From assembly GCF_003628145.1 (NCBI RefSeq), contig NZ_RBZV01000001.1:248001-312000 (forward strand): a stretch of DNA of 64,000 nucleotides, in the 5' to 3' direction. The DNA is from Trinickia fusca (GTDB lineage Bacteria > Pseudomonadota > Gammaproteobacteria > Burkholderiales > Burkholderiaceae). The notes beneath the pieces were generated by a model. It saw nothing but the letters and a program-made list of their open reading frames with translations, searched no databases and was not told the origin of the DNA. Shown here in pieces: positions 22,063 through 35,994 of the stretch (the first letter of the stretch is position 1; the number at the start of each line of letters is the position of its first letter). Made by a program: the position numbers and the translations under genes.

Positions 22063-23670
22063 TCAATGCGCCGGCGCCAGATCGAGCGCGTTCGTCAGAT
22101 CTCCCATCGGTGCATGGCCGTTCGCGACGAGCGCTTCGTCGCGTTCCTTGACGCCCGGCAGCACCGGCAGCCCGTAGCGGCGCGTGATGAAGCGCAGGAT
22201 AGATGTCGTGTCGTACTGCGTATGGTCGACGTAGCCTTTCTTGGCGAAAGGCGAGATCACCAGTGCGGGGATGCGCGTACCAGGCCCGAAACGGTCGGCT
22301 TTGGGCGGCGAGACGTGGTCCCAGAAGCCGCCGTTCTCGTCGTAGGTCACGATCACCACCATATGCGGCCACTGTGGGCTCTTTTCTAGGTGCGCGATGA
22401 CCTCGGCCAGATGCGCGTCACCTGAGGCCACGTCGGTGTAGCCCGCATGCTCGGTCAGATTGCCTTGCGGCTTGTAGAACGCGACCTGCGGCAGCTTGCC
22501 CGCGTCGACGGTCGCCAGGAATTGGGCACCGTCGATGCCGCCGTCGAGCAGGTGTTCGGCGCGCGCAGCCGTGCCCGGCGCCAGATCGGCGAAGTAGTTG
22601 AACGGCTGATGATGCGGCTGGAAGTTCGGCGTCGAGCGGTTAGGGCCATAGACGACGCCGGTCTTACGCTCCTGCGTTGCCGCCAGTGCTGCATCCCATG
22701 CGCCGCTATACCATGCCCACGTCACGCCGGCGTCGCTCAGGGAGTCGCCGATATGGCGCTGCGTCTGGGGCGGCAGCGTGGTCGGATTGGCGGGGTCGGC
22801 AAAGCGCGCATCGCCGCCTGGCGCAGGCTTGTTGCCGCTCGGCTGATAGGGAGGCTGCATCGTGTTGACGGCGTAGAAGTCGGGCGTCAGGTTGCCCGAC
22901 TTGATGAACTTGGGCGGGCCGTCGAGCGCCGAAGGCGGCGAGTTTTTCGCGACCGTCAATATGACGCCGTCGGGTTCGACGGCCGAGATCGAACCGGCGG
23001 CAGGGCTCTTGTCGGCATGCGGGTAGATCGGCGTGCATGCGCACACGAGCCACTGGTGATTGAGGAACGAGCCGCCGAACGCACCCATGAAGAAGTCGTC
23101 GGCGAGCGTGTAGCGCTGCGCGATGCGCCATAGCGGCAATTTCTCGGCGTCGAGCGTGTAATGGCCCATCGTCAGCGCGCCCGAGTCGGCCCATGCGGCA
23201 AACATGTCGTTCCTGCCGCCGTCGATCTGCATCTGGTTCTCATAGAAACGGTGCCACAAGTCGCGCGTGGTCACGTGCTGCGACGTGTCGAATCCCTGCG
23301 GATCGTCGATAGCGAACGGCGCGTTCGGCAGTCGCTCCGTCATGGCTTCGGTGACGGCCGGCACGACACCCGCTTGCGTGAGCCCTCCCCAGATCGGTGG
23401 CAGCGTCGCCAGCGGCTTGCCGTCGCGGTCACGCTGCACGGCGCTCGCGCTGGTCACGTTCTGCAAGCCGTTGGCGCCGGGAAAACGTCCGTACAGGTTG
23501 TCGAAGCTGCGGTTCTCCGCATAGATGACGACGATGTTGCGCACGTCGGAAAGCGTCGGCTGGGCCTGTGCCGGCGTTTCGGCGCAACCGGCGAGTGCAC
23601 CGAACGTGGCGGCGGCGACGGCCGCGAGCGCGAGCGGGGCGATGCGAAAGAGCGGTCGAGTGGCGTTCAT
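22063..23670 (-). CDS. Phosphoesterase-family lipoprotein (acid phosphatase / phospholipase C-like)
   Basis: 535 residues of the Pfam phosphoesterase family (AcpA and non-haemolytic phospholipase C). Characteristic blocks are VIYAENRSFDNLYGRFPG near the N-terminus and VTYDENGGFWDHV with SPFAKKGYVDH in the C-terminal half. Residues 1-29 are a lipoprotein signal (lipobox LAGC), so it is probably membrane-anchored outside the cytosol. The start is ATG 23670 with AAGGA seven bases before it; a longer in-frame reading is unsupported. The exact substrate cannot be told. Confidence 0.9.
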   Translation of the reverse strand: MNATRPLFRIAPLALAAVAAATFGALAGCAETPAQAQPTLSDVRNIVVIYAENRSFDNLYGRFPGANGLQNVTSASAVQRDRDGKPLATLPPIWGGLTQAGVVPAVTEAMTERLPNAPFAIDDPQGFDTSQHVTTRDLWHRFYENQMQIDGGRNDMFAAWADSGALTMGHYTLDAEKLPLWRIAQRYTLADDFFMGAFGGSFLNHQWLVCACTPIYPHADKSPAAGSISAVEPDGVILTVAKNSPPSALDGPPKFIKSGNLTPDFYAVNTMQPPYQPSGNKPAPGGDARFADPANPTTLPPQTQRHIGDSLSDAGVTWAWYSGAWDAALAATQERKTGVVYGPNRSTPNFQPHHQPFNYFADLAPGTAARAEHLLDGGIDGAQFLATVDAGKLPQVAFYKPQGNLTEHAGYTDVASGDAHLAEVIAHLEKSPQWPHMVVIVTYDENGGFWDHVSPPKADRFGPGTRIPALVISPFAKKGYVDHTQYDTTSILRFITRRYGLPVLPGVKERDEALVANGHAPMGDLTNALDLAPAH

Positions 23671-23899
23671 GGGCATCCTTGGGTTCGTCGTCTTGGTGGG
23701 CCTGATCGAGCGGCGGCACACCCAGGCGGTGCAGCGGGGGAGTATGGCAGCATCGTTTGACGGATTCACGTCAGGCTCGTTTTTTCGCCAAGTTGGACGC
23801 TGCGCTCGCGCATGAGCTAGGCTATCGGCCGCGCGTGCCACGTCGCAGTCTATCGTGCCGTGGCCCGCGTATCGGCCTGCTCGAACAAGGAGGAGCGAA

Positions 23900-25237
23900 G
23901 TGGCGACGAGTTTGCGGTGGCGCGTGCGCGAGGGCCATGCGGCGGCCCGCCGGGTGACGAGATGGACGTTGGCGCGCGCGCTTGCCCTGCTGGTGGTCGT
24001 GTCTTGCGTGGCGGCATGCGATCCGCGTGGCCCGGCCTCCGATACCGTCGCATCGGGCAGTGCGCCGCAAACGCGCGCGCAAGTGTACGAAGCCGTGCGC
24101 AAGAAGGCGGCGCTCGGCCGTCAGCTTTTTTTCGATGCGTCGCTGTCGGGTTCGGGCAGGCTCGCTTGCGCGTCCTGTCATAGCCCCGGTCACGCGTTCG
24201 GTCCGCCCAACGCGTTGCCGGCGCAGCTCGGCGGCCTCGACATGAAGCAGTCGGGCTTTCGCGCAGTGCCGTCGCTCAAGTATCTGCAATCGGTGCCACC
24301 GTTCGTCGAGCATTTTCACGAGTCCGACGACGACGGCGACGAAAGCATCGACGCCGGGCCGACTGGCGGTCTCACGTGGGACGGTCGCGTCGATCGGCGC
24401 GCAGCACAGGCGCGCATTCCTTTGATGTCGCCATTCGAGATGGCGAGCTCGCCCGCGCACGTGGCGCGAGCCGTGCGTGCGGCGCCGTATGCGCGTGCGT
24501 TTCGCGATGCGTACGGCCCGCACGTGCTCGATGACGATGCGGCCGCGTTCGACGCAGTGCTCGACGCATTGGCAGTTTACGAGCAGACGCCGGCCGTGTT
24601 CGAGCCGTATTCGAGCAAGTACGACGCGTATCTGGCTGGCCGCGCGAGCCTGAGTCCGGCTGAACTGCGCGGCCTGCGGCTCTTCGAGGACGAGCGCAAG
24701 GGCAACTGCGCGAGTTGCCATCCGAGTGAGCCGACGGCATCGGGTGCGGCACCCCAGTTCACCGATTTCGGCCTGATCGCACTCGGCGTGCCGCGTAACG
24801 AGGCGCTGGCCGTCAATCGCGATCCGCATTTCTTCGATCTCGGCGCATGCGGGCCGCTGCGCACCGACTTGCAAGGGCGCGACGACTTTTGCGGCCTGTT
24901 TCGCACACCGACGCTGCGCAACGTCGCGACTCGGCACACGTTCTTCCACAACGGCGTTTATCGCTCGCTCGAGGACGTATTGCGCTTTTACGTCGAGCGT
25001 GACATTTATCCCGAGAAGTTCTATCGCGTCGTGGCTGGACGCACACGTAAGTTCGACGATCTGCCGCAGCGCTACTGGGGCAACGTCAATACTGACCCGC
25101 CGTTCGATCGCAAGCCAGGTGATGCGCCGGCGCTCGACGACGCGGAGATTCGCGACGTGATCGCGTTTCTCGGAACGTTGACGGACGGCTATCGAGAGGG
25201 GGGCGGCGAAGTGTTGCCCAAGGAGGTTGCGCGATGA
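23900..25237 (+). CDS. Di-haem cytochrome c peroxidase / MauG-like lipoprotein
   Basis: 445 residues. Two c-type haem motifs CASCH are at 90-94 and 270-274, with the family block GLFRTPTLRNVATRHTFFHNG. Such proteins reduce hydrogen peroxide or oxidise partner proteins in the periplasm. An N-terminal signal ends in VAAC, a possible lipobox (Cys40). The start is GTG 23900 with a strong AAGGAGG site; the in-frame ATG at 23855 lacks one. The next gene overlaps its stop codon by 4 bases. Confidence 0.9.
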   Translation: MATSLRWRVREGHAAARRVTRWTLARALALLVVVSCVAACDPRGPASDTVASGSAPQTRAQVYEAVRKKAALGRQLFFDASLSGSGRLACASCHSPGHAFGPPNALPAQLGGLDMKQSGFRAVPSLKYLQSVPPFVEHFHESDDDGDESIDAGPTGGLTWDGRVDRRAAQARIPLMSPFEMASSPAHVARAVRAAPYARAFRDAYGPHVLDDDAAAFDAVLDALAVYEQTPAVFEPYSSKYDAYLAGRASLSPAELRGLRLFEDERKGNCASCHPSEPTASGAAPQFTDFGLIALGVPRNEALAVNRDPHFFDLGACGPLRTDLQGRDDFCGLFRTPTLRNVATRHTFFHNGVYRSLEDVLRFYVERDIYPEKFYRVVAGRTRKFDDLPQRYWGNVNTDPPFDRKPGDAPALDDAEIRDVIAFLGTLTDGYREGGGEVLPKEVAR

Positions 25238-25686
25238 CACACGCACGCACGGTGTCCTGCGGAGTGGTCTTGCTCGATGAGCAAGGTCGTGTGCTGCTCG
25301 CGCACGCAACCGATACCACGCATTGGGACATTCCGAAAGGACACGGCGAGGAGGGGGAAGCGCCGATCGACACAGCGCTGCGGGAGCTGTTCGAGGAGAC
25401 GGGCATCGCGCTCGCGCCCGAGCGGCTCACGGATCTCGGCCGTTTCGTCTATCGGCGCGACAAGGATCTGCACCTGTTCGCCGCGCGCGTGGCGCTCGGC
25501 GAAGTGGCCATCGAGCGTTGCGTCTGCACGTCGCTGTTCCCGAGCCGGCGCGACGGATCGATGATTCCGGAGATGGACGCGTTTCGGTGGGTCGAGCCCG
25601 AACAGGTCGAGCAGTATGCGAGCCGCAGTCTCACGCGCGTGTTCCAGACCACGCTTTCGCTCGCCGAGCTGCATCGCACGCTATGA
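25234..25686 (+). CDS. Nudix hydrolase (diadenosine tetraphosphatase-like)
   Basis: 150 residues with a complete Nudix box beginning GHGEEGEAPIDTALRELFEETG (residue run here abbreviated by its G-x5-E-x7-REL-x-EE-x-G pattern, about 37-58). The family hydrolyses nucleoside diphosphates linked to other groups. It overlaps the peroxidase-like gene by ATGA, so the two are translationally coupled. The size and the WDIPKGH block resemble bis(5'-nucleosyl)-tetraphosphatases; the substrate is not proven. Confidence 0.9.
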   Translation: MTHARTVSCGVVLLDEQGRVLLAHATDTTHWDIPKGHGEEGEAPIDTALRELFEETGIALAPERLTDLGRFVYRRDKDLHLFAARVALGEVAIERCVCTSLFPSRRDGSMIPEMDAFRWVEPEQVEQYASRSLTRVFQTTLSLAELHRTL

Positions 25687-25697
25687 AGATGAAGAAG

Positions 25698-25726
25698 CGG
25701 GCAGGCGGTGCGACACCGCCTGCCCG
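25698..25726. terminator. Strong hairpin between nudix and glnS ends
   Basis: A perfect 13-base stem (CGGGCAGGCGGTG/CACCGCCTGCCCG) with a 3-base loop lies between the convergent ends of the Nudix gene and glnS. No long T run follows on either strand, so it may terminate weakly in both directions or act as an mRNA-end stabiliser. Confidence 0.65.
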
Positions 25727-25744
25727 AGCGCACGTACTGATCGC

Positions 25745-27460
<1,716 letters not shown>

Positions 27461-27726
27461 GCGAAAGTGGAAATCGGCTTGAAGAGCGCGGGCGCGCCCT
27501 CTCTGATCCGGCAATTCTACCCTGAGCGGCCCGGTTCGGGCCCGTTGCGTGGCGTCTCCCGTGGCGCGGGCCGCGTGCGGCGCCGCTGTAACAGGACGTA
27601 AATCGTTTTGCTCACCTACACATCGTTCTCTACGATGCGACCCGCATAAGGTGTGAAGGCGCTCGCCACGCGCGCGCTGCGCTCTCGCTTTTACCGTTTC
27701 GTTTTCAAGAATTCTGCTGATCAGCC

Positions 27727-27930
27727 ATGAAGATTTCGACGTTTGCCAAGCTCTCCATCGTTGCCGTGGCCTTGTCGAGCCTCTGTGCGTGCTCGTCGAT
27801 GTCGCGCTCGCAGAAGCACGCCGCGATCGGCGCCACGGCAGGTGGCGCGATCGGCTATGTGCTCACCGGCGGGCCGATCGGCACGATCGCCGGCGCGGCC
27901 GTCGGCGGCCTCATCGGCGCGGGTCACTGA
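27727..27930 (+). CDS. OsmB-like glycine-zipper lipoprotein
   Basis: 67 residues. A lipoprotein signal ends at LCAC (Cys22), followed by a glycine-zipper repeat ([15 protein letters not shown], then [13 protein letters not shown]) as in OsmB, an outer-membrane lipoprotein. It is monocistronic and ends 6 bases before the convergent methyltransferase stop. Osmotic regulation is known for E. coli OsmB but cannot be read here. Confidence 0.85.
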   Translation: MKISTFAKLSIVAVALSSLCACSSMSRSQKHAAIGATAGGAIGYVLTGGPIGTIAGAAVGGLIGAGH

Positions 27931-27936
27931 CCGCGT

Positions 27937-28605
27937 TCAACCTTCCACGATCGAAATCGCGAAGCCGTCCCATCCCTTGCTGCCGACCGTCTGAATCGCG
28001 GTCGTGGGCAAGTGCGGGTTCGCGCTCGCCATCTCGAAGTAGCGGCGCACGCCGATCGCATCGGGGTCCTGATTGTCGCGATCGGCCACCCGCCCATTGC
28101 GCACGACGTTGTCGCAGACGATCACCGTGCCGGCGCGTGAGAGCTTCAGGGCGGCCTGCAGGTAGTCGGGATTGCTCTCCTTGTTCGCGTCGATGAAGAT
28201 GAAATCGAACGGCGCAGTCTTTTCCTCGATCATTTGGCGCAGTGTTGCGACGGCGTCGCCCAGGCGCACCGTCACCACGTCGGCAAGCCCGGCGTGCGCG
28301 ACGTTGCGGCGCGCGAGCTCGGCATAGTCGGGGTTCACTTCGAGCGTCGTCAGCGTGCCGCCCTGCGGTAGCGCGCGGGCCAGCCAGATCGTGCTGTAGC
28401 CGCCCAGCGTGCCGATCTCGAGGATGCGGCGCGCGCCCTGGATGCGCGCGAGCAGATGCAGAAACCTGCCCTGGTTCGGCGCGACGTTGATCGCCGGCAG
28501 GCCGGCCTCGCTGCTGCTGGCCAAGGCGGCATCAAGCGCAGGGTCGAGCGGCACGAGGGTGCTGCACAGATAGTCGTCGACGGCGTTCCACTGTTCCATG
28601 CTCAT
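27937..28605 (-). CDS. Class I SAM-dependent O-methyltransferase
   Basis: 222 residues of the O-methyltransferase family 3 (catechol/caffeoyl-CoA type). Motif I is LEIGTLGGYSTIWLA, the metal/active-site block is FDFIFIDANKESNPDYL, and VCDNVVRNGRV follows. The start is placed at ATG 28605, nine bases after an AAAGGAG site; the in-frame ATG at 28614 is too close to that site. Substrate unknown. Confidence 0.9.
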   Translation of the reverse strand: MSMEQWNAVDDYLCSTLVPLDPALDAALASSSEAGLPAINVAPNQGRFLHLLARIQGARRILEIGTLGGYSTIWLARALPQGGTLTTLEVNPDYAELARRNVAHAGLADVVTVRLGDAVATLRQMIEEKTAPFDFIFIDANKESNPDYLQAALKLSRAGTVIVCDNVVRNGRVADRDNQDPDAIGVRRYFEMASANPHLPTTAIQTVGSKGWDGFAISIVEG

Positions 28606-28749
28606 AGCGTGCATCTCCTTTCGGTCAGGGCGTGCTGATTCTTGCGTGTCGGTGCTTAGTCGGTGCTCATCCTACGCGCCAAGCCGCGAATCCTGTTCGC
28701 AAGTCAGCAGGCCGGCAGGCCGGCCTGCCCGGCGATCGTGCCGCCGCCC

Positions 28750-29970
28750 TCAGATCGCGGCGCGCTCGCGTAAGCGGGCGAGCGTCGCGTCGTCGTAGCC
28801 GAGCAGCGTACGCAGTACTTCGTCGGTATGCTCGCCCAGCATGGGCGGGGCCGTACGCACCTGCGGCGGCGTTTCGCTCATCTGGATCGGGCTGCGCAGG
28901 AGCGCGGCCGTCGCCCCGCTCGAATGCGGCACCTCGACGCGCATGCCGCGCGAGCGCACCTGCTCGTTCTCGAACACTTCGGCCAGATCGTTGATCGGGC
29001 CGCAAGGCACGCCGGCCTGCTCGAGGCTGGCGATCCATTCGTGCTTGCCGCGCGTCTTGACCATCTCGGCCACGAGCGGCACGAGCGTGTCGCGGTGGCG
29101 CACGCGCTCGGGGTTCGTCGCGAAGCGCGGATCGTCGGCGAGCTCGGGCCGTCCGCCCACTTCGACGAACTTGCGAAACTGCGCGTCGTTGCCGACCGCG
29201 ACGATGATCCAACCGTCGCGCGTCTGAAACGCCTGGTAGGGCACGATGTTTTGATGCGCGTTACCCCAACGCACGGGCGCCTTGCCGCTGGTCAGGTAGT
29301 TCGCGCCCATGTTCGCGAGCATGGCCACCTGCACGTCGAGCAGCGCCATGTCGATGTACTGGCCGGTGCCGGTGCGGTCGCGGTGCGCGAGTGCGGCCAG
29401 CACGGCGACCGTCGCATACATACCGGTCATCAAATCGGCGATCGCGACGCCTGCCTTTTGCGGGCCGCCGCCGGGCTGGCCGTCGCGCTCGCCCGTGATG
29501 CTCATGAAGCCGCCGATGCCTTGCACGATGAAGTCGTAACCGGCGCGCTCGGCCAGCGGCCCGGTCTGACCGAAGCCCGTTACCGAGCAGTAGATGATGT
29601 CGGGCTTGACCTCGGCCAGCGAGGCGTAGTCGAGGCCGTATTTCTTGAGCTGGCCGACCTTGTAGTTCTCGAGCACGACGTCGCTTTGCGCCGCGAGCTC
29701 GCGCACGATGCGCTGCCCTTCGGGCGTCGCGATGTCGACGGTGACCGAGCGTTTGTTGCGGTTCGCGCACAGGTAGTAGGCGGCCTCGCGCGTATCCGCC
29801 CCCTCTGGCGTTTTCAGGTACGGCGGCCCCCAGTGGCGCGTGTCGTCGCCGGCGCCGGGCCGCTCGATCTTGATCACGTCGGCGCCAAGATCGGCGAGCG
29901 TTTGCGCGCACCACGGACCCGCCAGCACGCGGGTCAGATCGAGTACGCGAAGATGGCTGAGCGCTCCCAT
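28750..29970 (-). CDS. CaiB/BaiF family CoA-transferase (type III)
   Basis: 406 residues, family length. The block ADVIKIERPGAGDDTR near the N-terminus and NRNKRSVTVD are typical, and the catalytic aspartate of the class falls in the LMTGMYATVAVLAAL region (IADLMTG). It moves CoA between carboxylic acids. The start at ATG 29970 follows a GAGGAG stretch; GTG 30006 is a possible earlier start. It is divergent from alaS, with no pathway partner beside it, so the acid substrate is unknown. Confidence 0.9.
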   Translation of the reverse strand: MGALSHLRVLDLTRVLAGPWCAQTLADLGADVIKIERPGAGDDTRHWGPPYLKTPEGADTREAAYYLCANRNKRSVTVDIATPEGQRIVRELAAQSDVVLENYKVGQLKKYGLDYASLAEVKPDIIYCSVTGFGQTGPLAERAGYDFIVQGIGGFMSITGERDGQPGGGPQKAGVAIADLMTGMYATVAVLAALAHRDRTGTGQYIDMALLDVQVAMLANMGANYLTSGKAPVRWGNAHQNIVPYQAFQTRDGWIIVAVGNDAQFRKFVEVGGRPELADDPRFATNPERVRHRDTLVPLVAEMVKTRGKHEWIASLEQAGVPCGPINDLAEVFENEQVRSRGMRVEVPHSSGATAALLRSPIQMSETPPQVRTAPPMLGEHTDEVLRTLLGYDDATLARLRERAAI

Positions 29971-30107
29971 GTCGGTCGATGTCTCCTCGAAGTCGTCCAC
30001 GTTCACGAAGGCCCGGGTTGGCCGGAGCCGCCCCGCATCTTAAGCGTTTTTGCGACGGTAGCCCAACCGCGTGAGCGCCCGGTGAGGGCGCACGCGCGAC
30101 ATTTCCG

Positions 30108-30113
30108 TATAAT
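30108..30113 (+). promoter_or_regulatory. -10 element before alaS
   Basis: A perfect TATAAT lies 78 bases before the alaS start. The -35 region is not close to consensus, so this is a partial promoter call. Confidence 0.45.
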
Positions 30114-30191
30114 TGGTCGTTTAGGTGAGAGTAGCCCGGCCTGTCCAGGCGTGGCTGCTTTCCGGTCGAGACCGTCGTCCCCCAGTCCTCT

Positions 30192-32816
<2,625 letters not shown>

Positions 32817-32867
32817 TCGCCTGCGATGCCGCCGAGGCGGCATCGCGAGCAGGAAGGATCAAGATCG

Positions 32868-32902
32868 AAAAACCGCGGGCAGCGTTGCTCGCGGTTTTTT
32901 TC
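32868..32902 (+). terminator. Rho-independent terminator of alaS
   Basis: AACCGCG-G-GCA and TGC-T-CGCGGTT pair around GCGT and are followed by seven T. A run of A precedes the stem, so it may also work for the LysR gene arriving from the other side. Confidence 0.9.
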
Positions 32903-32954
32903 GTCGGTCGAGTGTGCAGGTTCGGCAGCCGACCTCGGCTGTTTGGCCGCTTGG

Positions 32955-33881
32955 TCAGGTAGGTTGAAGCACCGCCGCGCTACCGGCCGGAGCGGCCGGT
33001 ACAGGCTCGAGCAAGGCGGTGCGCAGCGCATTGAGCGCGGCCGAAAAATGGCCTCGGCGCCAGATCAGCTGGGTGTCGACGGCACCCAGCTCGCCCAGCG
33101 AATGCAGCGTCACCTCGTTCGTCCCCCCAGGCAGCAAATCTAGCACCGAGCGCGGCGCCACAGCCACGCCGGCGCCCGCTGCCACACACGCGACGATCGC
33201 GTGATAGGAGCCCAGCTCGAGCACGCGGGCAGGGCGGATGCCGTGCTCGGCATACCACCGCTCGACATAGCCGCGATAGGCACAGCCATGCTCGAAGGCG
33301 ATCAGCGTCGCGAGTGCGATGTCGCGGGCCGAGCGGATCGGCCGATGGCCGCGCGGGGTCAGCATCACGAGCGCTTCGCGGAAGACGGGCACGGCCTCGA
33401 ACGGCTCGCCGAAGGCGCCGCCTTGCTCGGCCAGCTCGGGCGGCGTGGCGACGAGGGCCGCATCGATCTCGAACTTGCGCACACGCTCGATCAGGCACCC
33501 GGTGGTGCCGGTGGTCAGCTCGAGCGCGACTTCGGGCCATTGCTGGTGGTAGCGCGCGAGGACGGCGGGCAGGCGGCTCGCGGCCGTGCTCTCCATCGTG
33601 CCGAGCGCGAGGCGCCCGCTCGGGCGGTCTGCGCGCAACGCATGACGCGCTTCGTCGGCCAGCGCGAGCAGCCGCTCGGCGTAGGGCAGCAGCGTCTCGC
33701 CAGCCGGCGTCAGCACGAGACGGCGGCCGTCGCGTACGAACAGCTCGGTGCCCAGCTGTTCCTCGAGCTGCTTGATGCGCATCGTCACGTTCGACTGGAC
33801 GCGGTTCAGCTTGGCGGCGGCACGCGTCACGCCGTTCTCGTGCACCACGGCGCGAAAGATGTTGAGCGCGGCCAGATCCAT
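32955..33881 (-). CDS. LysR-family transcriptional regulator
   Basis: 308 residues. The N-terminal winged helix-turn-helix (about 1-60, FRAVVHENGVTRAAAKLN, then VTMRIKQLEEQLG) is followed by the LysR effector-binding domain (about 90-295). It is divergent from an MFS exporter gene, with 181 bases between them. This arrangement usually means that the regulator controls the exporter. The effector is unknown. The start is ATG 33881 with GGAG upstream. Confidence 0.93.
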   Translation of the reverse strand: MDLAALNIFRAVVHENGVTRAAAKLNRVQSNVTMRIKQLEEQLGTELFVRDGRRLVLTPAGETLLPYAERLLALADEARHALRADRPSGRLALGTMESTAASRLPAVLARYHQQWPEVALELTTGTTGCLIERVRKFEIDAALVATPPELAEQGGAFGEPFEAVPVFREALVMLTPRGHRPIRSARDIALATLIAFEHGCAYRGYVERWYAEHGIRPARVLELGSYHAIVACVAAGAGVAVAPRSVLDLLPGGTNEVTLHSLGELGAVDTQLIWRRGHFSAALNALRTALLEPVPAAPAGSAAVLQPT

Positions 33882-34062
33882 GGTTCTCTCCTGGAGATCA
33901 GTTCGATCAATATAATTCATTTTTAGAGATGGGTGGCGCGGAGTAGCATCGGTGATGAAGATAGATTCGTCCAATTGCCGAGGCATCGGCTCGGTGCGTG
34001 CTCGATCCGTCTGGGAACCGCTCCGCGCGGTGCGGTCTGATTTTCTTCGGACGAGATTTTTC

Positions 34063-35319
34063 ATGGGCGATATCGTTGGCGATACGGGTGAGCGCCGCTT
34101 CACGGCAACGCCTGGCCCCGCGCATGTGGCGCTGGCCTGCATGGTGGTACTGGCGGTTGCGCTCGGCGTGGGGCGTTTTGCGTTTACGCCGCTGCTGCCG
34201 CTGATGCTGCACGGCGGTGGGCTCGACTTGCGGCAAGGCGGCTGGCTGGCCTCGGCCAACTACGCCGGGTACTTCATCGGGGCCATGACTTGCGCGGCGC
34301 TGCGCGTGGAGCCGGGGCGTGTCGTGCGCGCCGGACTCGTGGCGACGGTGTGCTTGACGCTCGGCATGGGGCTGATCGGCACGTTCTGGGTCTGGGCTGC
34401 GATTCGCTTCGTGGCCGGCGCCGTCAGTGCGTGGACGTTCGTGTTTGCTTCGCAATGGGGACTCGCGCGGCTGGCGCGACTCGGCGAGCCTGCCTGGAGC
34501 GGCCTCATCTACACCGGTCCCGGCATCGGAATCGTGGCGACGGGGCTCGTCACCAGCGCGCTTGCGCAACGCGGCGCCTCAGTCGGGTGGCTCGGCTTCG
34601 GCGTGCTTTCGGCGCTGTTGACCGTGGTCGTGTGGCGAACCTTTGCGCCGCGCGCATTGGGCTCACGCGACGATCGGCCCGCAACGCCGGCCAGCGCTGC
34701 CGGCAGCGGCAAGCTGCAGGTGGGCCATACCCAGGCGGAAGCGCCCGCAGCGGGGCGCGCGCAGCGTGCCGAAGGCGCATGGCTCGTGCTGCTGTACGGC
34801 ATGCCGGGCTTCGGCTACATCATCACGGCGACGTTCCTGCCCGTGATCGCGCGGCAGGCCTTGCCAGGCTCGGCATGGCCCGATCTGTTCTGGCCCATGT
34901 TCGGCGCCGCCTTGATTCCCGGTGCGCTGTTTGCGGCGCGCCTGCCGTCGGCATGGGACAACCGCCTGCTGCTCGCGGCCTGCTACGTGGTGCAGGCGCT
35001 CGGTATCGTGTTCGGCATCGTATGGCCGAACGCGGCCGGCTTCTCCCTCGGCAGCATGCTGATCGGCGCGCCCTTTACGGCGATCACGTTGTTTGCGATG
35101 CGCGAGGCCCGGCGTCTGCGCGGCGATCACGCGGCGGGGTTGATGGGCTATGCGACGGCGGCCTATGGCGTCGGCCAGATAGCGGGACCGCTCGTGGCTG
35201 CGCCGATCGCCGCGCGCACGGGCTCGTTCGGGCTCGCGCTGTGGCTCGCGGCAGCCGTGTTGATGGTGGGGGCGGCCGGCTTGACGGTGCTCGCGGCGCG
35301 CAGGCGGCCGCGACGCTAG
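34063..35319 (+). CDS. YbfB/YjiJ-family MFS transporter
   Basis: 418 residues with about twelve membrane helices. The opening block ALGVGRFAFTPLLPLM and the segment QGGWLASANYAGYFIGA define the YbfB/YjiJ group, whose substrates are unknown. The start at 34063 is chosen because the 37 codons upstream in frame do not resemble transporter sequence; no clear ribosome site is seen. It is divergently paired with the LysR regulator. Confidence 0.88.
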   Translation: MGDIVGDTGERRFTATPGPAHVALACMVVLAVALGVGRFAFTPLLPLMLHGGGLDLRQGGWLASANYAGYFIGAMTCAALRVEPGRVVRAGLVATVCLTLGMGLIGTFWVWAAIRFVAGAVSAWTFVFASQWGLARLARLGEPAWSGLIYTGPGIGIVATGLVTSALAQRGASVGWLGFGVLSALLTVVVWRTFAPRALGSRDDRPATPASAAGSGKLQVGHTQAEAPAAGRAQRAEGAWLVLLYGMPGFGYIITATFLPVIARQALPGSAWPDLFWPMFGAALIPGALFAARLPSAWDNRLLLAACYVVQALGIVFGIVWPNAAGFSLGSMLIGAPFTAITLFAMREARRLRGDHAAGLMGYATAAYGVGQIAGPLVAAPIAARTGSFGLALWLAAAVLMVGAAGLTVLAARRRPRR

Positions 35320-35418
35320 CGTCCGCGGCAGCCCGTGGGCGCCGGTCACGCAAAGCCGCTAGAATGTGCGCGTTTCAGCCTTCGGGCGCCGTTTTCCCGA
35401 CCTCTCCCTCACACGCCC

Positions 35419-35949
35419 ATGAGCGACTACCGTTTCTGCCCGCATTGCGCGACACCTCTGATCGACCGGACAGATCCCGAAGAGGACGGCGCCCGGCTGC
35501 GCCGTCTTTGTCCCGATACCGAGTGCGGCTATGTGCACTGGAACAACCCGGTGCCTGTCGTCGCGGCGATCGTCGAGTACGAAGGCAAGATCCTGCTCGC
35601 GCGCAACGCGGCTTGGGAAGAAGGCGTGTTTGCGCTGATCACCGGTTTTCTCGAAAACGGCGAAACGCCTGAAGACGGCGTCGCGCGCGAGGTGCTCGAG
35701 GAGACTTCGCTCCATGTCGACACGACCGAGCTGATCGGTGTCTATGAGTTCATCCGCAAGAACGAGCTCATCATCGCGTATCACGTGCGCGCGCACGGCA
35801 CGATCTCGCTGTCGCCCGAACTGCTCGAGTATCGTCTCGTCGAGCCGGCCATGCTGCGTCCGTGGCGCGCCGGTACCGGGCAGGCGCTCGGCGAGTGGAT
35901 GCGCCGCCGCGGGTTGCCGTTCGAGTTCGTCGAGCGAGCCGGCCAGTAG
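35419..35949 (+). CDS. Nudix hydrolase with N-terminal zinc ribbon
   Basis: 176 residues. Cys7, Cys10, Cys31 and Cys36 form a zinc-ribbon-like set as in NADH pyrophosphatases, followed by a full Nudix box (about 74-96; G-x5-E-x7-REV-x-EE). The SQPWPFPxS element of true NudC is not seen, so it is better called a zinc-ribbon Nudix hydrolase acting on a nucleotide sugar, ADP-ribose or NAD-like substrate. It lies 45 bases before the ABC transporter genes, in the same direction. Confidence 0.88.
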   Translation: MSDYRFCPHCATPLIDRTDPEEDGARLRRLCPDTECGYVHWNNPVPVVAAIVEYEGKILLARNAAWEEGVFALITGFLENGETPEDGVAREVLEETSLHVDTTELIGVYEFIRKNELIIAYHVRAHGTISLSPELLEYRLVEPAMLRPWRAGTGQALGEWMRRRGLPFEFVERAGQ

Positions 35950-35994
35950 CCGCTCGTCGTCGCATAACGCGCGCGGCGCAAGGAGCGGACGAAC